Assembly (NCBI RefSeq): GCF_026540855.1
Contig: NZ_JALNUP010000013.1
Location: forward strand, 47,271-111,270
From: Sphingomonas sp. GC_Shp_5
GTDB lineage: Bacteria; Pseudomonadota; Alphaproteobacteria; Sphingomonadales; Sphingomonadaceae
Reading direction: 5' to 3'
DNA: 64,000 nt
Each line of letters begins with the position of its first letter. Position 1 is the stretch's first letter. Positions 1-9,261 of the stretch are shown one piece after another. A model generated the notes under the pieces. That model saw only the letters and a program-made list of their open reading frames with translations, had not been told where the DNA came from and ran no database searches. Made by a program: the position numbers and the translations under genes.

Positions 1-85
1 CGGAAGCGCGCTGGTCTGGCCGAGATGCATAGGGGTCATTGCCGCCATGTAGGGGCGGCGGACGGCGTTGAAAACCACTGGTCGG

Positions 86-113
86 CCGTGCTCCCGCGCC
101 AGCAGGAGCACGG
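86..113 (-). terminator. Hairpin just downstream of the MDR oxidoreductase gene
   Basis: Perfect 9-bp stem (CCGTGCTCC / GGAGCACGG) with a 10-base loop, starting 7 bases past the stop codon of the minus-strand oxidoreductase gene. There is no clear T run on either side, so it may be a stabilising 3' hairpin rather than a classical terminator. The core GCTCC-N10-GGAGC with a loop containing GCGCCAGC recurs at 4400-4429, so it may belong to a dispersed palindrome family. Nothing else can be assigned in bases 1-85. Confidence 0.45.
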
Positions 114-120
114 GATGATG

Positions 121-1128
121 CTACCATTCCACGCCGATTTTCCCGAAATGCCCGCCGTCCATCTCATGCTGGAACGCCGCGGCGAGATCCTCCAGCGCAA
201 ATCGGCGATCGACCACCGGCTTGATCCCGCTCGCCTCGAGCGCGCGGACGAAATCCTGCTGCTGCCGCCGGTTGCCGACGATCAGGCCCTGCAGCCGCGC
301 TTGCTTGGCCATCAATGCCGCGGTCGGCACCTCGCCGCCGACGCCGGTCAGCACCCCGATCAGCGAGATATGCCCGCCGACCCGCACCGCCTCGATCGAT
401 TGCGCCAGCGTCCCCGGGCCACCGACCTCGACGACATGGTCGACGCCGCGGCCACCGGTCCAGTCGCGCACGGCAGCGCCCCACTCCGCCGTCGTCTTGT
501 AGTTGACGGTGAACTCGGCGCCCATCGCCCGCGCCCGCGCCAGCTTGTCGTCGGAGGACGAGGTGATCGCCACCCGCGCGCCCATCGCCCGCGCGATCTG
601 GAGGGCCCAGATCGAGACGCCGCCGGTGCCGAGCAGCAGCACCGTGTCGCCGGCCTTGAGCCGGTCGTCGGCGACCAGCGCGCGCCAGGCGGTCAGCCCT
701 GCCGTGGTGATCGTCGCGGCTTCCACCGCATCATAGCCGCGCGGCGCATGCGTGAATGCACTTGCCGGCAGCACGACATATTCCTGCGCAAAGCCGTCGA
801 TGCCGTCGCCGGGCGTCCGGGCGAAATCACCGACGGTGGCGCCGCCATCCTGCCAATCGGGAAAGAAGCAGGAGACGACGAGATCGCCGACCGCGAACTC
901 GTCCACGCCCTCGCCTACCGCCTCGACCAGCCCGGCGCCATCGGCGAGCGGTACCCGTCCGTCGGCGCTCGGCATGTGGCCGGTGACGATCCCGAGATCG
1001 TGGAAGTTGAGCGAGCTGCCACGCAGCGCCACCCTGATCTCGCGGCGGCCGGGCGCGCCCGGATCGGGACGCTCGTCCAGCCGCAGTTGATCCAGCCCGC
1101 CCGGGGCCCTCACTGTCATCGCCTTCAT
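121..1128 (-). CDS. MDR-family NAD(P)-dependent alcohol dehydrogenase / quinone oxidoreductase-like protein
   Basis: 335-residue medium-chain dehydrogenase/reductase. The N-terminal GroES-like half ends near residue 125, and the nucleotide-binding half carries the Rossmann glycine motif GTGGVS at about 167-172. The four-cysteine structural zinc site of classical alcohol dehydrogenases is not visible, so it is probably a zinc-independent oxidoreductase; the substrate cannot be deduced. The start chosen (MKAMTVRAPGG) is preceded by AGGAG 8 bases upstream. A longer frame extends upstream to 1218 but its extra residues look non-native. It is divergent from the sulfurtransferase gene and followed by a hairpin. 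Confidence 0.85.
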   Translation of the reverse strand: MKAMTVRAPGGLDQLRLDERPDPGAPGRREIRVALRGSSLNFHDLGIVTGHMPSADGRVPLADGAGLVEAVGEGVDEFAVGDLVVSCFFPDWQDGGATVGDFARTPGDGIDGFAQEYVVLPASAFTHAPRGYDAVEAATITTAGLTAWRALVADDRLKAGDTVLLLGTGGVSIWALQIARAMGARVAITSSSDDKLARARAMGAEFTVNYKTTAEWGAAVRDWTGGRGVDHVVEVGGPGTLAQSIEAVRVGGHISLIGVLTGVGGEVPTAALMAKQARLQGLIVGNRRQQQDFVRALEASGIKPVVDRRFALEDLAAAFQHEMDGGHFGKIGVEW

Positions 1129-1295
1129 GCGCAAGCTCCTGTTTGTCGACGCGCTCAACGCACGGGATCGGACAAGGTGGCTTACCAAGCGGCACACCCT
1201 CTCGACGCCGAGCGCCACCCTGGGCTATTGCCTCCCTCGCGGGCCCTCCCCAGGCACCCCGCCCCGCCGGGCAAATGCACAGCATGGAGACGGAC

Positions 1296-2153
1296 ATGGA
1301 CGCGTTGGTAACCACCGAATGGCTGGCTGGGGAGTTGGGCGCGAGCGATCTCAGGATCGTCGACGCCACCTATGTGGACGCCGCGCTCGGCCGCGATCCC
1401 GCGGTGGAATTCGAGGCGGCGCATATTCCCGGCGCGGTGTTCATGAACCTCGCCGAGCTGCGCGACACGGGCACCGACCTTCCCAACATGCTGCCCACCG
1501 CGGAGAAGTTCGCCAGCCGCATGCAGAGCCTGGGGCTCGGCGACGGTAGCCGCATCGTCCTCTACGATAATTCCCCCTGGCACACCGCGGCGCGCGCCTG
1601 GTGGATGCTGCGCACCTTTGGCGCTCATGACGTCGCCATCCTCGATGGCGGCATTGCCGCCTGGCAGGCCGAGGGGCGCGAGACGGCGAGCGGCAACGAA
1701 CAGGTCCGCCACCGCCACTTCACTGCCTGGGCCGACCTCACGGCGGTACGCACGCTCGATCAGATCAAGGCCAACCTCGATAGCGGCGCGGAACAGGTGG
1801 TCGATGCCCGCTCCGCCCCCCGCTTCACCGGCGCCGAGCCCGATCCGCGCCCCGCCACGCACGCCGGCCATATCCCCGGCTCGCGCAACCTGCCCTATGC
1901 GGGCTTGTTCCGGGCGGACGGCCGCTGGAAACAGGGGGTGGAGCTGCAGGATGCCTTCACGGCCGCCGGTGTTCACCTCGATCGCCCGGTGATCACCACC
2001 TGCGGCTCGGGCATCACCGCCGCCGTCCTCGCCTTCGGGCTGCACCTGCTCGGCCATGATGCCGCGCTCTACGATGGCAGCTGGTCCGAATACGGCGCCA
2101 ACCTCGACACCCCCAAAGCAACCGGAGCTGCGAAAACCGTTGAGCAAACATGA
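1296..2153 (+). CDS. sseA: 3-mercaptopyruvate / thiosulfate sulfurtransferase (two rhodanese domains)
   Basis: 285-residue cytoplasmic sulfurtransferase with two tandem rhodanese domains. The C-terminal domain has the active-site loop CGSGITA with the persulfide-forming Cys236; CG[ST]G-[IV]-T-A loops are typical of mercaptopyruvate sulfurtransferases rather than thiosulfate-specific rhodaneses. It would move sulfur from 3-mercaptopyruvate to thiol or cyanide acceptors. The start at MDALVTTEWL has GGAG 5 bases upstream; upstream in-frame residues are low-complexity and rejected. Its last 14 bases overlap the proposed TTG start of the cystathionine beta-lyase gene, so the two sulfur-metabolism genes are probably co-transcribed and translationally coupled. 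Confidence 0.88.
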   Translation: MDALVTTEWLAGELGASDLRIVDATYVDAALGRDPAVEFEAAHIPGAVFMNLAELRDTGTDLPNMLPTAEKFASRMQSLGLGDGSRIVLYDNSPWHTAARAWWMLRTFGAHDVAILDGGIAAWQAEGRETASGNEQVRHRHFTAWADLTAVRTLDQIKANLDSGAEQVVDARSAPRFTGAEPDPRPATHAGHIPGSRNLPYAGLFRADGRWKQGVELQDAFTAAGVHLDRPVITTCGSGITAAVLAFGLHLLGHDAALYDGSWSEYGANLDTPKATGAAKTVEQT

Positions 2154-3342
2154 TGACAGCCGCCCCCAGGGCGACGCCACCCGCGTCGTGCTGGCGGGCC
2201 GGCGCAAGGAATGGACCGGCGGGATCGTCAACCCGCCGGTATGGCGTGCCTCCACCATTCTCTACGATTCGATCGCGGATCTGCGCGCCAACGCCGGGCG
2301 CGATACCCATCACAAATTGTTCTATGGCCGCCGCGGCACGCCGACGCAGTGGAGCCTCGCCGACGCGTTGACCAGCCTCGAGCCGGGCGCTGAGGCGACC
2401 TTCCTCTACCCCTCGGGCGTCGCGGCGATCGCCGCGGCGCTGCTCTCGGTGCTGTCGCCGGGCGACGAGCTGTTGCTGGTCGACAGCGCCTATGATCCAA
2501 CGCGGAACATGGCGGTGACGCTGCTCCAGCGCTTCGGGATCAAGACACGCTTCTACGATCCGCTGATCGGTGCCGGCATCGCCGAGCTGATCGGGCCAGA
2601 CACCAAGGCGATCTTCATGGAAAGCCCCGGCAGCCTCACCTTCGAGGTCCAGGATATTCCGGCGATCGTCGCGGTGGCAAAGCAGCACGGTCTCGTCACC
2701 CTGCTCGACAACACTTGGGCAACGCCGCTCTTTTTCCCCGCGATCGAGCGCGGGATCGATCTCACCATCCTCGCCGCGACCAAATATATCGTCGGCCATT
2801 CGGACGTGATGCTCGGCGCCGTCACTGCCGCGCCCGGCCGTTTCGATGCGCTGCGCGAGGTCAGCTTCCAGCTTGGTCAGGTCACCAGCCCCGACGATGC
2901 GTGGCTCGGCAGCCGCGGCTTGCGCACAATGGCGGTCCGCCTCGCCCATCATCAGGCGAGCGCGCTCAAGATCGCCCGCTGGCTGGCGGATCGCCCGGAG
3001 GTTGCGCAGGTGCTGCATCCTGCGCTGCCCTCCTGCCCCGGCCACGAATTGTTCGTGCGCGACTTCAAGGGCTCGTCGGGCCTGTTCGCCTTCGTGCTCG
3101 AAGGGGGCAGCGAGGCCTCGCGTGCGGCGCTGATCGATACGCTCGAGCTGTTCGGGATAGGCTACAGCTGGGGCGGGTTCGAGAGCCTCGCCACCCCGGT
3201 CGATCCGGCACGGATCCGCACCGTCTCGCGCCGCGACTATCCCGGCATGATCGTCCGCCTCCAGATCGGGCTCGAGGATCCCGACGATCTGATCGCCGAT
3301 CTTGAGCGTGGGCTGGCTGCCTTCACCGCTGCAGAAGCCTGA
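2140..3342 (+). CDS. metC: Cystathionine beta-lyase (PLP-dependent Cys/Met metabolism family)
   Basis: About 400 residues, the usual family length when translation starts at the TTG codon here (residues LSKHDDSRP). GGAG lies 12 bases upstream, and earlier ATG codons at 2056 and 2074 would add residues overlapping the preceding gene. The PLP-binding lysine is Lys215 in the motif TKYIVGHSD. The SPGS signature and a C-terminal RLQIGLEDPDDL segment are characteristic of the Cys/Met metabolism PLP family. It should cleave cystathionine to homocysteine, pyruvate and ammonia in methionine biosynthesis. Distinguishing it from gamma-lyase or other C-S lyases by sequence alone is approximate. It overlaps the upstream sulfurtransferase gene. 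Confidence 0.87.
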   Translation: MSKHDDSRPQGDATRVVLAGRRKEWTGGIVNPPVWRASTILYDSIADLRANAGRDTHHKLFYGRRGTPTQWSLADALTSLEPGAEATFLYPSGVAAIAAALLSVLSPGDELLLVDSAYDPTRNMAVTLLQRFGIKTRFYDPLIGAGIAELIGPDTKAIFMESPGSLTFEVQDIPAIVAVAKQHGLVTLLDNTWATPLFFPAIERGIDLTILAATKYIVGHSDVMLGAVTAAPGRFDALREVSFQLGQVTSPDDAWLGSRGLRTMAVRLAHHQASALKIARWLADRPEVAQVLHPALPSCPGHELFVRDFKGSSGLFAFVLEGGSEASRAALIDTLELFGIGYSWGGFESLATPVDPARIRTVSRRDYPGMIVRLQIGLEDPDDLIADLERGLAAFTAAEA

Positions 3343-3532
3343 TACTGCGGCCTCACAGCAACATTGTTTTACAAATGAGCAGCGCCGCGTTCACAATGTC
3401 TTGTGCGACGCGGCAGCCGCTGGCATCCGAAGCGCGTCCCGGCAAGACCGCGCCTGCGCCCTGTGCGGAGAGATGCGCCACCCGGGGCCATGCAGGCGGG
3501 GACATCGACCTCTCGAATCCGAAAGGGATGCG

Positions 3533-4390
3533 ATGCGCTTCACCCCTATACTGATCAGCGCCCTGGCCCTGATCGCCGCCACCCCTGCCCTCGCGCAGGA
3601 AGACACTGCTCCCGCCAAGGGCGACCCCGCGTCCGCGCCGGATCCGAACGGCGTCGCTGCCGCAGAGACGGCGCCGACGCCGATGCTCAAGCTTACCGGC
3701 AGCACCACCCTGATCAGCGATTATCGGTTCCGCGGCGTCACCCAGACCAATGGCGATGCGGCACTGCAGACCACGCTCAACCTCAACACCCGGCCGGGCT
3801 TCTACGTCGGCACCTTCATCTCGACCATCGACGGCTCGGGCAAGACGCCCGCGCTCACCGGCTATGGCGACGCCGAGGTCGATCTCTACGGCGGCTTCAC
3901 CAAGACGCTGTCCAACGGCATCGGCACCGATGTCGGCCTGCTCTATTATTACTATCCGGGCGGCCGCGACGGGCAGAACACCGACTTCTTCGAGCCCTAT
4001 GCCTCGATCAGCTACACGATCGGTCCGGTCGGCACCAAGCTCGGCGCCGCTTATGCCTGGGGCGGCCAGAAGGGCCTGTCGGGCTTTGACGTCCATGGCG
4101 GCAACGACGACAATATCTACGTCTATGGCGAAGCCTCGGCGGCGATCCCGACCACGCCGGTGACGCTCAAGGGGCACCTCGGCTATTCCAAGGGCTCGCT
4201 GGGCTCGCTCAACATCCCCGACAGCAACGACAACAGCTATTTCGACTGGTCGGTCACCGCCGAGGCGGTCGGCGGGCCGTTCAAGGTGGGGGTGAGCTAC
4301 GTCGATACCGACATCAGCCACCGCTTCGATTTCGACCGCCAGCTCGGCCGCGGCTCGACGGTGCTGGCCTATATCGGCACCAGTTTCTGA
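3533..4390 (+). CDS. TorF-family putative outer-membrane porin
   Basis: 285-residue secreted protein. A signal peptide of about 21 residues ends at ALA-Q and is followed by an acidic, proline-rich stretch to about residue 40. The region after it begins with a glycine/aromatic beta-strand pattern (LTGSTTLISDYRFRG) typical of the TIGR02001/TorF family of proteobacterial beta-barrel proteins, and the protein ends in a terminal phenylalanine, as outer-membrane barrels often do. AAGGGA lies 5 bases upstream of the ATG. The 190 bases between the metC stop and this start probably hold its promoter. The transported solute is unknown; the gene stands alone and is followed by a strong hairpin. Confidence 0.82.
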   Translation: MRFTPILISALALIAATPALAQEDTAPAKGDPASAPDPNGVAAAETAPTPMLKLTGSTTLISDYRFRGVTQTNGDAALQTTLNLNTRPGFYVGTFISTIDGSGKTPALTGYGDAEVDLYGGFTKTLSNGIGTDVGLLYYYYPGGRDGQNTDFFEPYASISYTIGPVGTKLGAAYAWGGQKGLSGFDVHGGNDDNIYVYGEASAAIPTTPVTLKGHLGYSKGSLGSLNIPDSNDNSYFDWSVTAEAVGGPFKVGVSYVDTDISHRFDFDRQLGRGSTVLAYIGTSF

Positions 4391-4394
4391 TCAC

Positions 4395-4434
4395 CTAGAC
4401 CCGCGCTCCTGCGCCAGCGGGAGCGCGGGGCTAG
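4395..4434. terminator. Bidirectional hairpin between convergent porin and lipoprotein genes
   Basis: Perfect 10-bp stem CCCGCGCTCC / GGAGCGCGGG flanked by an outer CTAG / CTAG pair, lying between two convergent genes. There is no T run, so its effect on termination is inferred from position and stability only. The loop resembles that of the hairpin at 86-113. Confidence 0.5.
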
Positions 4435-4447
4435 GCGGTGCTGATGC

Positions 4448-4480
4448 GTCATCCCGGGTTCCCGCTGCGCCGGAACCCGG
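4448..4480. repeat. REP-like palindrome (GTCATCCC family, variant)
   Basis: Begins GTCATCCC and contains a perfect 9-bp stem CCGGGTTCC / GGAACCCGG with a 9-base loop. The GTCATCCC lead is shared with the larger inverted-repeat elements at 9262-9343 and 16322-16402, suggesting a related dispersed extragenic palindrome. It sits 12 bases downstream of the lipoprotein stop codon. Confidence 0.45.
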
Positions 4481-4492
4481 CTTCTCCCCGGC

Positions 4493-4903
4493 TTACTGCG
4501 CCTGCGCGCGGGCGTCCTGCCCGTCGCCCTGGGGGGCGGCGACGATGTCGCGGGTGGTGGCGCCCTTGTCGACCACATTGGTGTCCGGATCGCCCGCCGA
4601 CGAGCGAATCCCGGCATCGGCGGTATCGCCGCCGGCCTGATCGATCACCGCATTCTCCGACGTGCTGCGCGCGGCATTGCCGCCGAACAGCGCCTGCAGC
4701 GTCTGCGCGTTGGTGGCGCTGTCCTGCGGACGGGCGGCGCCCGGCTGCGGCGGCACCAGCGCATAATCGGGCGGGATCACCAGCGGTGCCTGGCGCGCGA
4801 CCGCGAACTCGTCGGGACGGGCGCGATCGTAGCCGCGCTTGCCGCAGCCGGAGAGCAGGGCAACGCAGGCAAGACCAACGGCGACGGGCACAATCTTACG
4901 CAT
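4493..4903 (-). CDS. DUF3035-family lipoprotein
   Basis: 136-residue lipoprotein. The signal peptide MRKIVPVAVGLACVALLSGC has a canonical lipobox with lipidated Cys20. The mature part contains RPDEFAVARQAPLVIPPDYALVPPQPG, split here as the DEFAV and LVIPPDYALVPP segments typical of the alphaproteobacterial DUF3035 family, followed by a low-complexity polar tail. The function is not established. The chosen ATG has GGAG 8 bases upstream and lies 8 bases inside the end of lspA, so translation is probably coupled. Being last in an operon with lspA, the lipoprotein signal peptidase gene, fits a lipoprotein product. Confidence 0.85.
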   Translation of the reverse strand: MRKIVPVAVGLACVALLSGCGKRGYDRARPDEFAVARQAPLVIPPDYALVPPQPGAARPQDSATNAQTLQALFGGNAARSTSENAVIDQAGGDTADAGIRSSAGDPDTNVVDKGATTRDIVAAPQGDGQDARAQAQ

Positions 4904-5405
4904 GGGGAATCTCCGAAACATCGTCGCGCTTGTCGCGCATCAGGAGCGCGCGGACAAGCAGCACGAGCACACCAAGGGTAATCGCCGCATCGGCGATGTT
5001 GAACACCAGAAACGGGCGCCATTCGCCGAAATGAAGGTCGGCGAAATCGACCACATAGCCGAGCCGAACCCGGTCGACGATGTTGCCGAGCGCGCCGCCG
5101 AGGATCGCGCCGAGCGCAACCTGGTCAGCCCGGTGGGTTTCGCGCGTCATCCACACCGCGACGCCAAGCGCGATCGCGCCGGTCATCGCCACCAGCGCCC
5201 AGCGCATGGCGTTGGTATCGGCGTGGAGCAGCCCCAGCGACACGCCGTGGTTGGCGACGAAGCGCAGGTTGAAGAAGCCGGTGACGACCCGCTCCGCGGT
5301 GAGCTCGTTGAGCTGCAGCCCGTCGGTAATCGCGACCTTGCTCGCCTGGTCGGCAAGGAACAGCACCGCGGCGCTGATCACGCCGATCAACGGTGGCTTA
5401 CGCAT
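4896..5405 (-). CDS. lspA: Lipoprotein signal peptidase (signal peptidase II)
   Basis: 169-residue inner-membrane aspartyl protease that cleaves the signal peptide of prolipoproteins after lipid modification of the cysteine. Four hydrophobic segments are visible. The catalytic aspartates are Asp120 (in GYVVDF) and Asp139 (in FNIADAAIT); their 19-residue spacing matches characterised LspA proteins, and the GNIVDR motif precedes them. The ATG overlaps the ileS stop by 8 bases and the gene's own end overlaps the following lipoprotein gene, giving a tight ileS-lspA-DUF3035 arrangement. One of its likely substrates, the DUF3035 lipoprotein, is encoded next door. Confidence 0.95.
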   Translation of the reverse strand: MRKPPLIGVISAAVLFLADQASKVAITDGLQLNELTAERVVTGFFNLRFVANHGVSLGLLHADTNAMRWALVAMTGAIALGVAVWMTRETHRADQVALGAILGGALGNIVDRVRLGYVVDFADLHFGEWRPFLVFNIADAAITLGVLVLLVRALLMRDKRDDVSEIPHA

Positions 5406-8199
5406 GGGGAGCCTCCTCGCCGACCACCGCGGTGCAGCGATCGCACAGCGTGCCGTCCTCGGTTACCTCGGGCAAATGCCGCCAGCAGCGCCCGCACTTG
5501 AGGTAATCGGTCCGGCTCACCGCGACCGCGTCCCCGGCATCCACCCGCGCGACGATGAACGTCTCGGTCAGCGCCGCGGCGTCGAGCGGCAGCGACGGCA
5601 CGCTCACCACCGCCTCGAGGCTCGAGCGCACCGTCTTGGCGCGCCGCAGCGGCTCGATCGCCTCGGTCACCGTTGCGCGCAGCTTGCGCACCTCCGCCCA
5701 TTCGCTGCCGAGCGGCGTGTCGCCCGCGAGCGCCGGCAGTTCGGGCCATTCGAGATAATGCACCGAGCCGTCCTCGCTCGGGAAGCGCGCCTGCCACACT
5801 TCCTCGGCGGTGAAGCACAGCACCGGCGCCGCATAGCGCACCAGCGCGTGGAACAGCAGGTCGAGCACCGTCCGATACGCCCGCCGCTTCACGTCGCCGG
5901 GCGCGTCGCAATAAAGACTGTCCTTGCGGATATCGAAGAAGAACGCCGACAGATCCTCGTTGGCAAAATCGGTCAGCCGCCGCAGGTAGCGGTTGAGCTC
6001 GAACGCCTCGGCCGCCTCGCGCAGCTCGACATCGAGCGCGCCGAGCAGCGTCAGCACGTAGCGCTCCAGCTCGGGCATCTCATCGTCCGCCACCTTCTCG
6101 GCGTCGCTGAACCCGTCGAGCGCGCCGAGCAGGTAGCGGAAGGTGTTCCTGAGCTTGCGATAGCCGTCGGATGCCGTGCCGAGCACTTCCTTGCCGATCC
6201 GCACATCGTCGAAATAGTCGGTCGACGCGACCCACATCCGCAGGATGTCGGCGCCGCTCTCGCCGATCACCTTCAACGGATCGACGACATTGCCAAGGCT
6301 CTTGGACATCTTGCGCCCCTGGCCGTCGAGCGCGAAGCCATGGGTCAGCACGGCCTCGTAAGGCGCCCGCCCGCGGGTGCCGCAGCTCTCGAGCAGCGAC
6401 GACTGGAACCAGCCGCGATGCTGGTCCGAGCCCTCGAGGTACAGGTTGGCGCGCACGCCCTCGCCGTAGCGCGCCTCGACCGTGAACACATGGGTCGAGC
6501 CGCTGTCGAACCAGACGTCGAGGATGTCGTTCTGCGGCTCGTAATCGGCCAGCGCATGATCGGGCCCGAGCAGCGCCTGATGATCCGCGGTGAACCACGC
6601 ATCCGCGCCGCCTTCGCCGAACGCGGCGATGATCCGGGCGTTGACCGCGGGATCGTTGAGATACTCGCCGGTGGCACGGTTGACGTAGAGCGCGATCGGC
6701 ACGCCCCAGGCGCGCTGGCGGCTGATCACCCAGTCCGGGCGGCCCTCCACCATCGAGCGGATCCGGTTCTGCGACCGCGCCGGCACCCAGCGGGTGTGCT
6801 CGATCGCGTCGAGCGCCGTTTCGCGCAGCGTCGCGCCGTTGCTTGCCGCGCCATCGGCACCGGCGGCGGTCGATCGGTCCATCGGGATGAACCATTGCGG
6901 CGTGGCGCGGAAGATCACCTTGGCCTTGGACCGCCACGAATGCGGATAGCTGTGGGCGAAATCGTCGGACGCGCCGAGCAGCGCGCCGACGCTGCGCAGG
7001 TCCGCGCAGATCGGCCCGTCCGAGGCGACGAACTTCTTGTTGATGACGCTGCCCTGGCCGCCCAGCCAGCCCCAGTCGGGACGGTAGAAGCCGGCGCCAT
7101 CGACCGCGAACACCGGATCGATGCCATGGGCTTTGCACAGCAGGAAGTCGTCCTCGCCATGATCGGGCGACATGTGGACGAGGCCGGTGCCGGCCTCGGT
7201 GGTGACGAAATCGCCCGCCAGCAGCGGCCGCGGCTTGGCGAAGAAGCCGCCGAGCGCGTGCATCGGATGACGCGCGGTGGCGCCTTCCAGCGCACTGCCC
7301 TTCACCAGCGCGATGAACTCCTCCATCGCGATCCCGGTGCGCTTGGTGAACGCGGGCAGCAGCGCCTCGGCGACGAGGTAGCGGGCGCCGCCGCTGGCAA
7401 ACAGCAGGTAATCGAACGCCGGGCCATAGGCGAGCGCCTGGTTGACCGGGATCGTCCACGGCGTCGTCGTCCAGATCACCGCCTGCGCGCCGATCGCGAT
7501 CTCCGCCTCGGGTGCGGTGGCGATCTCGAAGCCGACGTCGATCTGGGTGGAGACGACGTCCTCATATTCCACCTCGGCCTCGGCGAGCGCGGTCTTCTCC
7601 ACCGGTGACCACATCACCGGCTTGGCGCCGCGATACAGCTGGCCGCTCTCGGCGAACTTGAGCAATTCGCCGACGATCGCTGCCTCGGCGTCATATTTCA
7701 TGGTCAGATAGGGATCGTCCCAATCGCCCATCACGCCCAGCCGCTTGAACTCCTCGCGCTGCACGTCGACCCATTTGGCGGCATAGGCGCGGCATTCGGC
7801 ACGGAACTGGGCGACCGGCACCTCGTCCTTGTTCTGCTTCTTGGCGCGATAGGCTTCCTCGACCTTCCACTCGATCGGCAGCCCATGGCAGTCCCAGCCC
7901 GGCACGAACGGCGCATCCTTGCCCATCAACGATTGGCTGCGGACGATGATGTCCTTCAACACCTTGTTCATCGCATGGCCCATGTGGATGTCGCCATTCG
8001 CATAAGGCGGGCCATCGTGGAGGATGAACCGCTCGCGCCCGGCGCGCTGCTCGCGCAGCCGCTGGTAGAGGCCGATCGTCGCCCACCGCTCCAGGATCGC
8101 CGGCTCCTTGGCGGCAAGGCCCGCCTTCATCGGAAAGTCGGTCTTCGGCAGGAAGACGGTATCGCGATAGTCGCGGGCGGTTGGGGTATCGTCGCTCAT
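5398..8199 (-). CDS. ileS: Isoleucyl-tRNA synthetase
   Basis: 933-residue class I aminoacyl-tRNA synthetase. The HIGH-type motif appears as HMGH in GDIHMGHAMN near residue 70, followed by PGWDCHGLPIEWKVE, and the KMSKS motif is intact (KMSKSLGN). An editing (CP1) domain lies between them. The C-terminus carries a zinc-binding CxxC...CxxC module (CGRC and CDRC) as in bacterial IleRS. It charges tRNA-Ile in the cytoplasm. Start MSDDTPTARDY was chosen because family alignment begins near it; the Shine-Dalgarno is weak and a longer frame to 8262 exists. It lies 68 bases after ribF and overlaps lspA, the common ribF-ileS-lspA order. Confidence 0.96.
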   Translation of the reverse strand: MSDDTPTARDYRDTVFLPKTDFPMKAGLAAKEPAILERWATIGLYQRLREQRAGRERFILHDGPPYANGDIHMGHAMNKVLKDIIVRSQSLMGKDAPFVPGWDCHGLPIEWKVEEAYRAKKQNKDEVPVAQFRAECRAYAAKWVDVQREEFKRLGVMGDWDDPYLTMKYDAEAAIVGELLKFAESGQLYRGAKPVMWSPVEKTALAEAEVEYEDVVSTQIDVGFEIATAPEAEIAIGAQAVIWTTTPWTIPVNQALAYGPAFDYLLFASGGARYLVAEALLPAFTKRTGIAMEEFIALVKGSALEGATARHPMHALGGFFAKPRPLLAGDFVTTEAGTGLVHMSPDHGEDDFLLCKAHGIDPVFAVDGAGFYRPDWGWLGGQGSVINKKFVASDGPICADLRSVGALLGASDDFAHSYPHSWRSKAKVIFRATPQWFIPMDRSTAAGADGAASNGATLRETALDAIEHTRWVPARSQNRIRSMVEGRPDWVISRQRAWGVPIALYVNRATGEYLNDPAVNARIIAAFGEGGADAWFTADHQALLGPDHALADYEPQNDILDVWFDSGSTHVFTVEARYGEGVRANLYLEGSDQHRGWFQSSLLESCGTRGRAPYEAVLTHGFALDGQGRKMSKSLGNVVDPLKVIGESGADILRMWVASTDYFDDVRIGKEVLGTASDGYRKLRNTFRYLLGALDGFSDAEKVADDEMPELERYVLTLLGALDVELREAAEAFELNRYLRRLTDFANEDLSAFFFDIRKDSLYCDAPGDVKRRAYRTVLDLLFHALVRYAAPVLCFTAEEVWQARFPSEDGSVHYLEWPELPALAGDTPLGSEWAEVRKLRATVTEAIEPLRRAKTVRSSLEAVVSVPSLPLDAAALTETFIVARVDAGDAVAVSRTDYLKCGRCWRHLPEVTEDGTLCDRCTAVVGEEAPHA

Positions 8200-8267
8200 G
8201 GGTCCGCGCGCCTTAGCCGAGAGGGAAACGCGTTGCCATAGCGTCGTTCTTTCCCTCGACAACGCCC

Positions 8268-9191
8268 CTAGCTCAGCACCACCCGCGCCCGCGCGCAGTC
8301 CGCGTCCATTTGCGCGGTCAGCGCCTCGAGGCTGTCGAACTTCGCCTCAGGCCGCAGATAGTCGATCAGCGCCACCTCGATGGTCTGCCCGTACAGATCC
8401 TCGGCGAAGTCGAAGAAAAAGGGCTCGAGCAACTCCTTGGGCGGATCGAAGCTCGGCCGGATGCCGAGGTTGGCCGCGCCTTTGAGCAGCCGCCCGTCGG
8501 CGAGCCGCCCGGTGACGGCGTAGATGCCATAGGCAGGCCGCAGGTAATTGCCCATGTCGAGGTTCGCGGTCGGATAGCCGATCGTCCGCCCGAGCTTGTC
8601 GCCATGCTGCACGATGCCGCGGATCGCGAACGGCCGGGTCAGCAACCGCGCCGCCGTTCGCGGGTCACCGGCGCGCAAGGCATCGCGGATCAGCGTCGAC
8701 GACACCGTCTCGCCGTTGAGCGTCACCGGCCCTACTGCATCTGCGGCAAACCCATGCGCCGCGCCAAGCGCGGCAAGCGTCGCCACGCTGCCGCTCTTGC
8801 GATGGCCGAAGGTAAAGTCCGCGCCGGTCACCACGCCGCCCACCTGCAGCCCGCTCACCAGCCGCTCTTCGACGAACGCCTCGGCGGTCAGCGCCGCGAG
8901 CGCGCCGTCGAAGTGGAACACCACCATCGCGTCCACCCCGGCCGCCGCGAACAGCGCCTCGCGCTGGTCGAGCGTGGTCAGCCGGAACGGCGACGTTGCG
9001 GGGCGGAAATGGCGCACCGGATGCGGATCGAAGGTGCCGACCAGCGCCGGCCGGCCCTCGGCACGCGCGCGCGCCACCGCCTCGCCGACCACCGCCTGGT
9101 GACCGAGGTGAAAGCCATCGAAGTTTCCGAGCGCGACGATCCCGCCGGCAAGATGCGGCGGAATGGTCGAGCCGCCGTCAAGCCGCTCCAT
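8268..9191 (-). CDS. ribF: Bifunctional riboflavin kinase / FAD synthetase
   Basis: 307-residue bifunctional enzyme making FMN from riboflavin and then FAD. The N-terminal nucleotidyltransferase domain has the GNFDGFHLGH motif (residues about 23-32) and GTFDPHP; the C-terminal riboflavin kinase domain has the GYPTANLD motif and a LRPEAKFDSLEAL segment. The ATG for MERLDGGS was chosen over an upstream ATG at 9221 that gives non-conserved residues; the ribosome-binding site is poor in either case. It is the first gene of the ribF-ileS-lspA-DUF3035 group. Confidence 0.94.
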   Translation of the reverse strand: MERLDGGSTIPPHLAGGIVALGNFDGFHLGHQAVVGEAVARARAEGRPALVGTFDPHPVRHFRPATSPFRLTTLDQREALFAAAGVDAMVVFHFDGALAALTAEAFVEERLVSGLQVGGVVTGADFTFGHRKSGSVATLAALGAAHGFAADAVGPVTLNGETVSSTLIRDALRAGDPRTAARLLTRPFAIRGIVQHGDKLGRTIGYPTANLDMGNYLRPAYGIYAVTGRLADGRLLKGAANLGIRPSFDPPKELLEPFFFDFAEDLYGQTIEVALIDYLRPEAKFDSLEALTAQMDADCARARVVLS

Positions 9192-9261
9192 CGGCGGCGC
9201 TATAGGCGGACGGCGTGGCAAACGCGAGATGGTGCGGGCGGCGCTGGGCAGCCGATAGCGT

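Noticed and set aside
1..85. Partial gene at the left edge
   Set aside because: No frame with convincing composition or similarity; too short to judge.
5080..7608. Long open frame (842 codons) on the plus strand opposite ileS
   Set aside because: Antisense to ileS with its catalytic motifs intact; composition dominated by Arg, Ala, His and Leu as expected for a mirror frame in GC-rich DNA.
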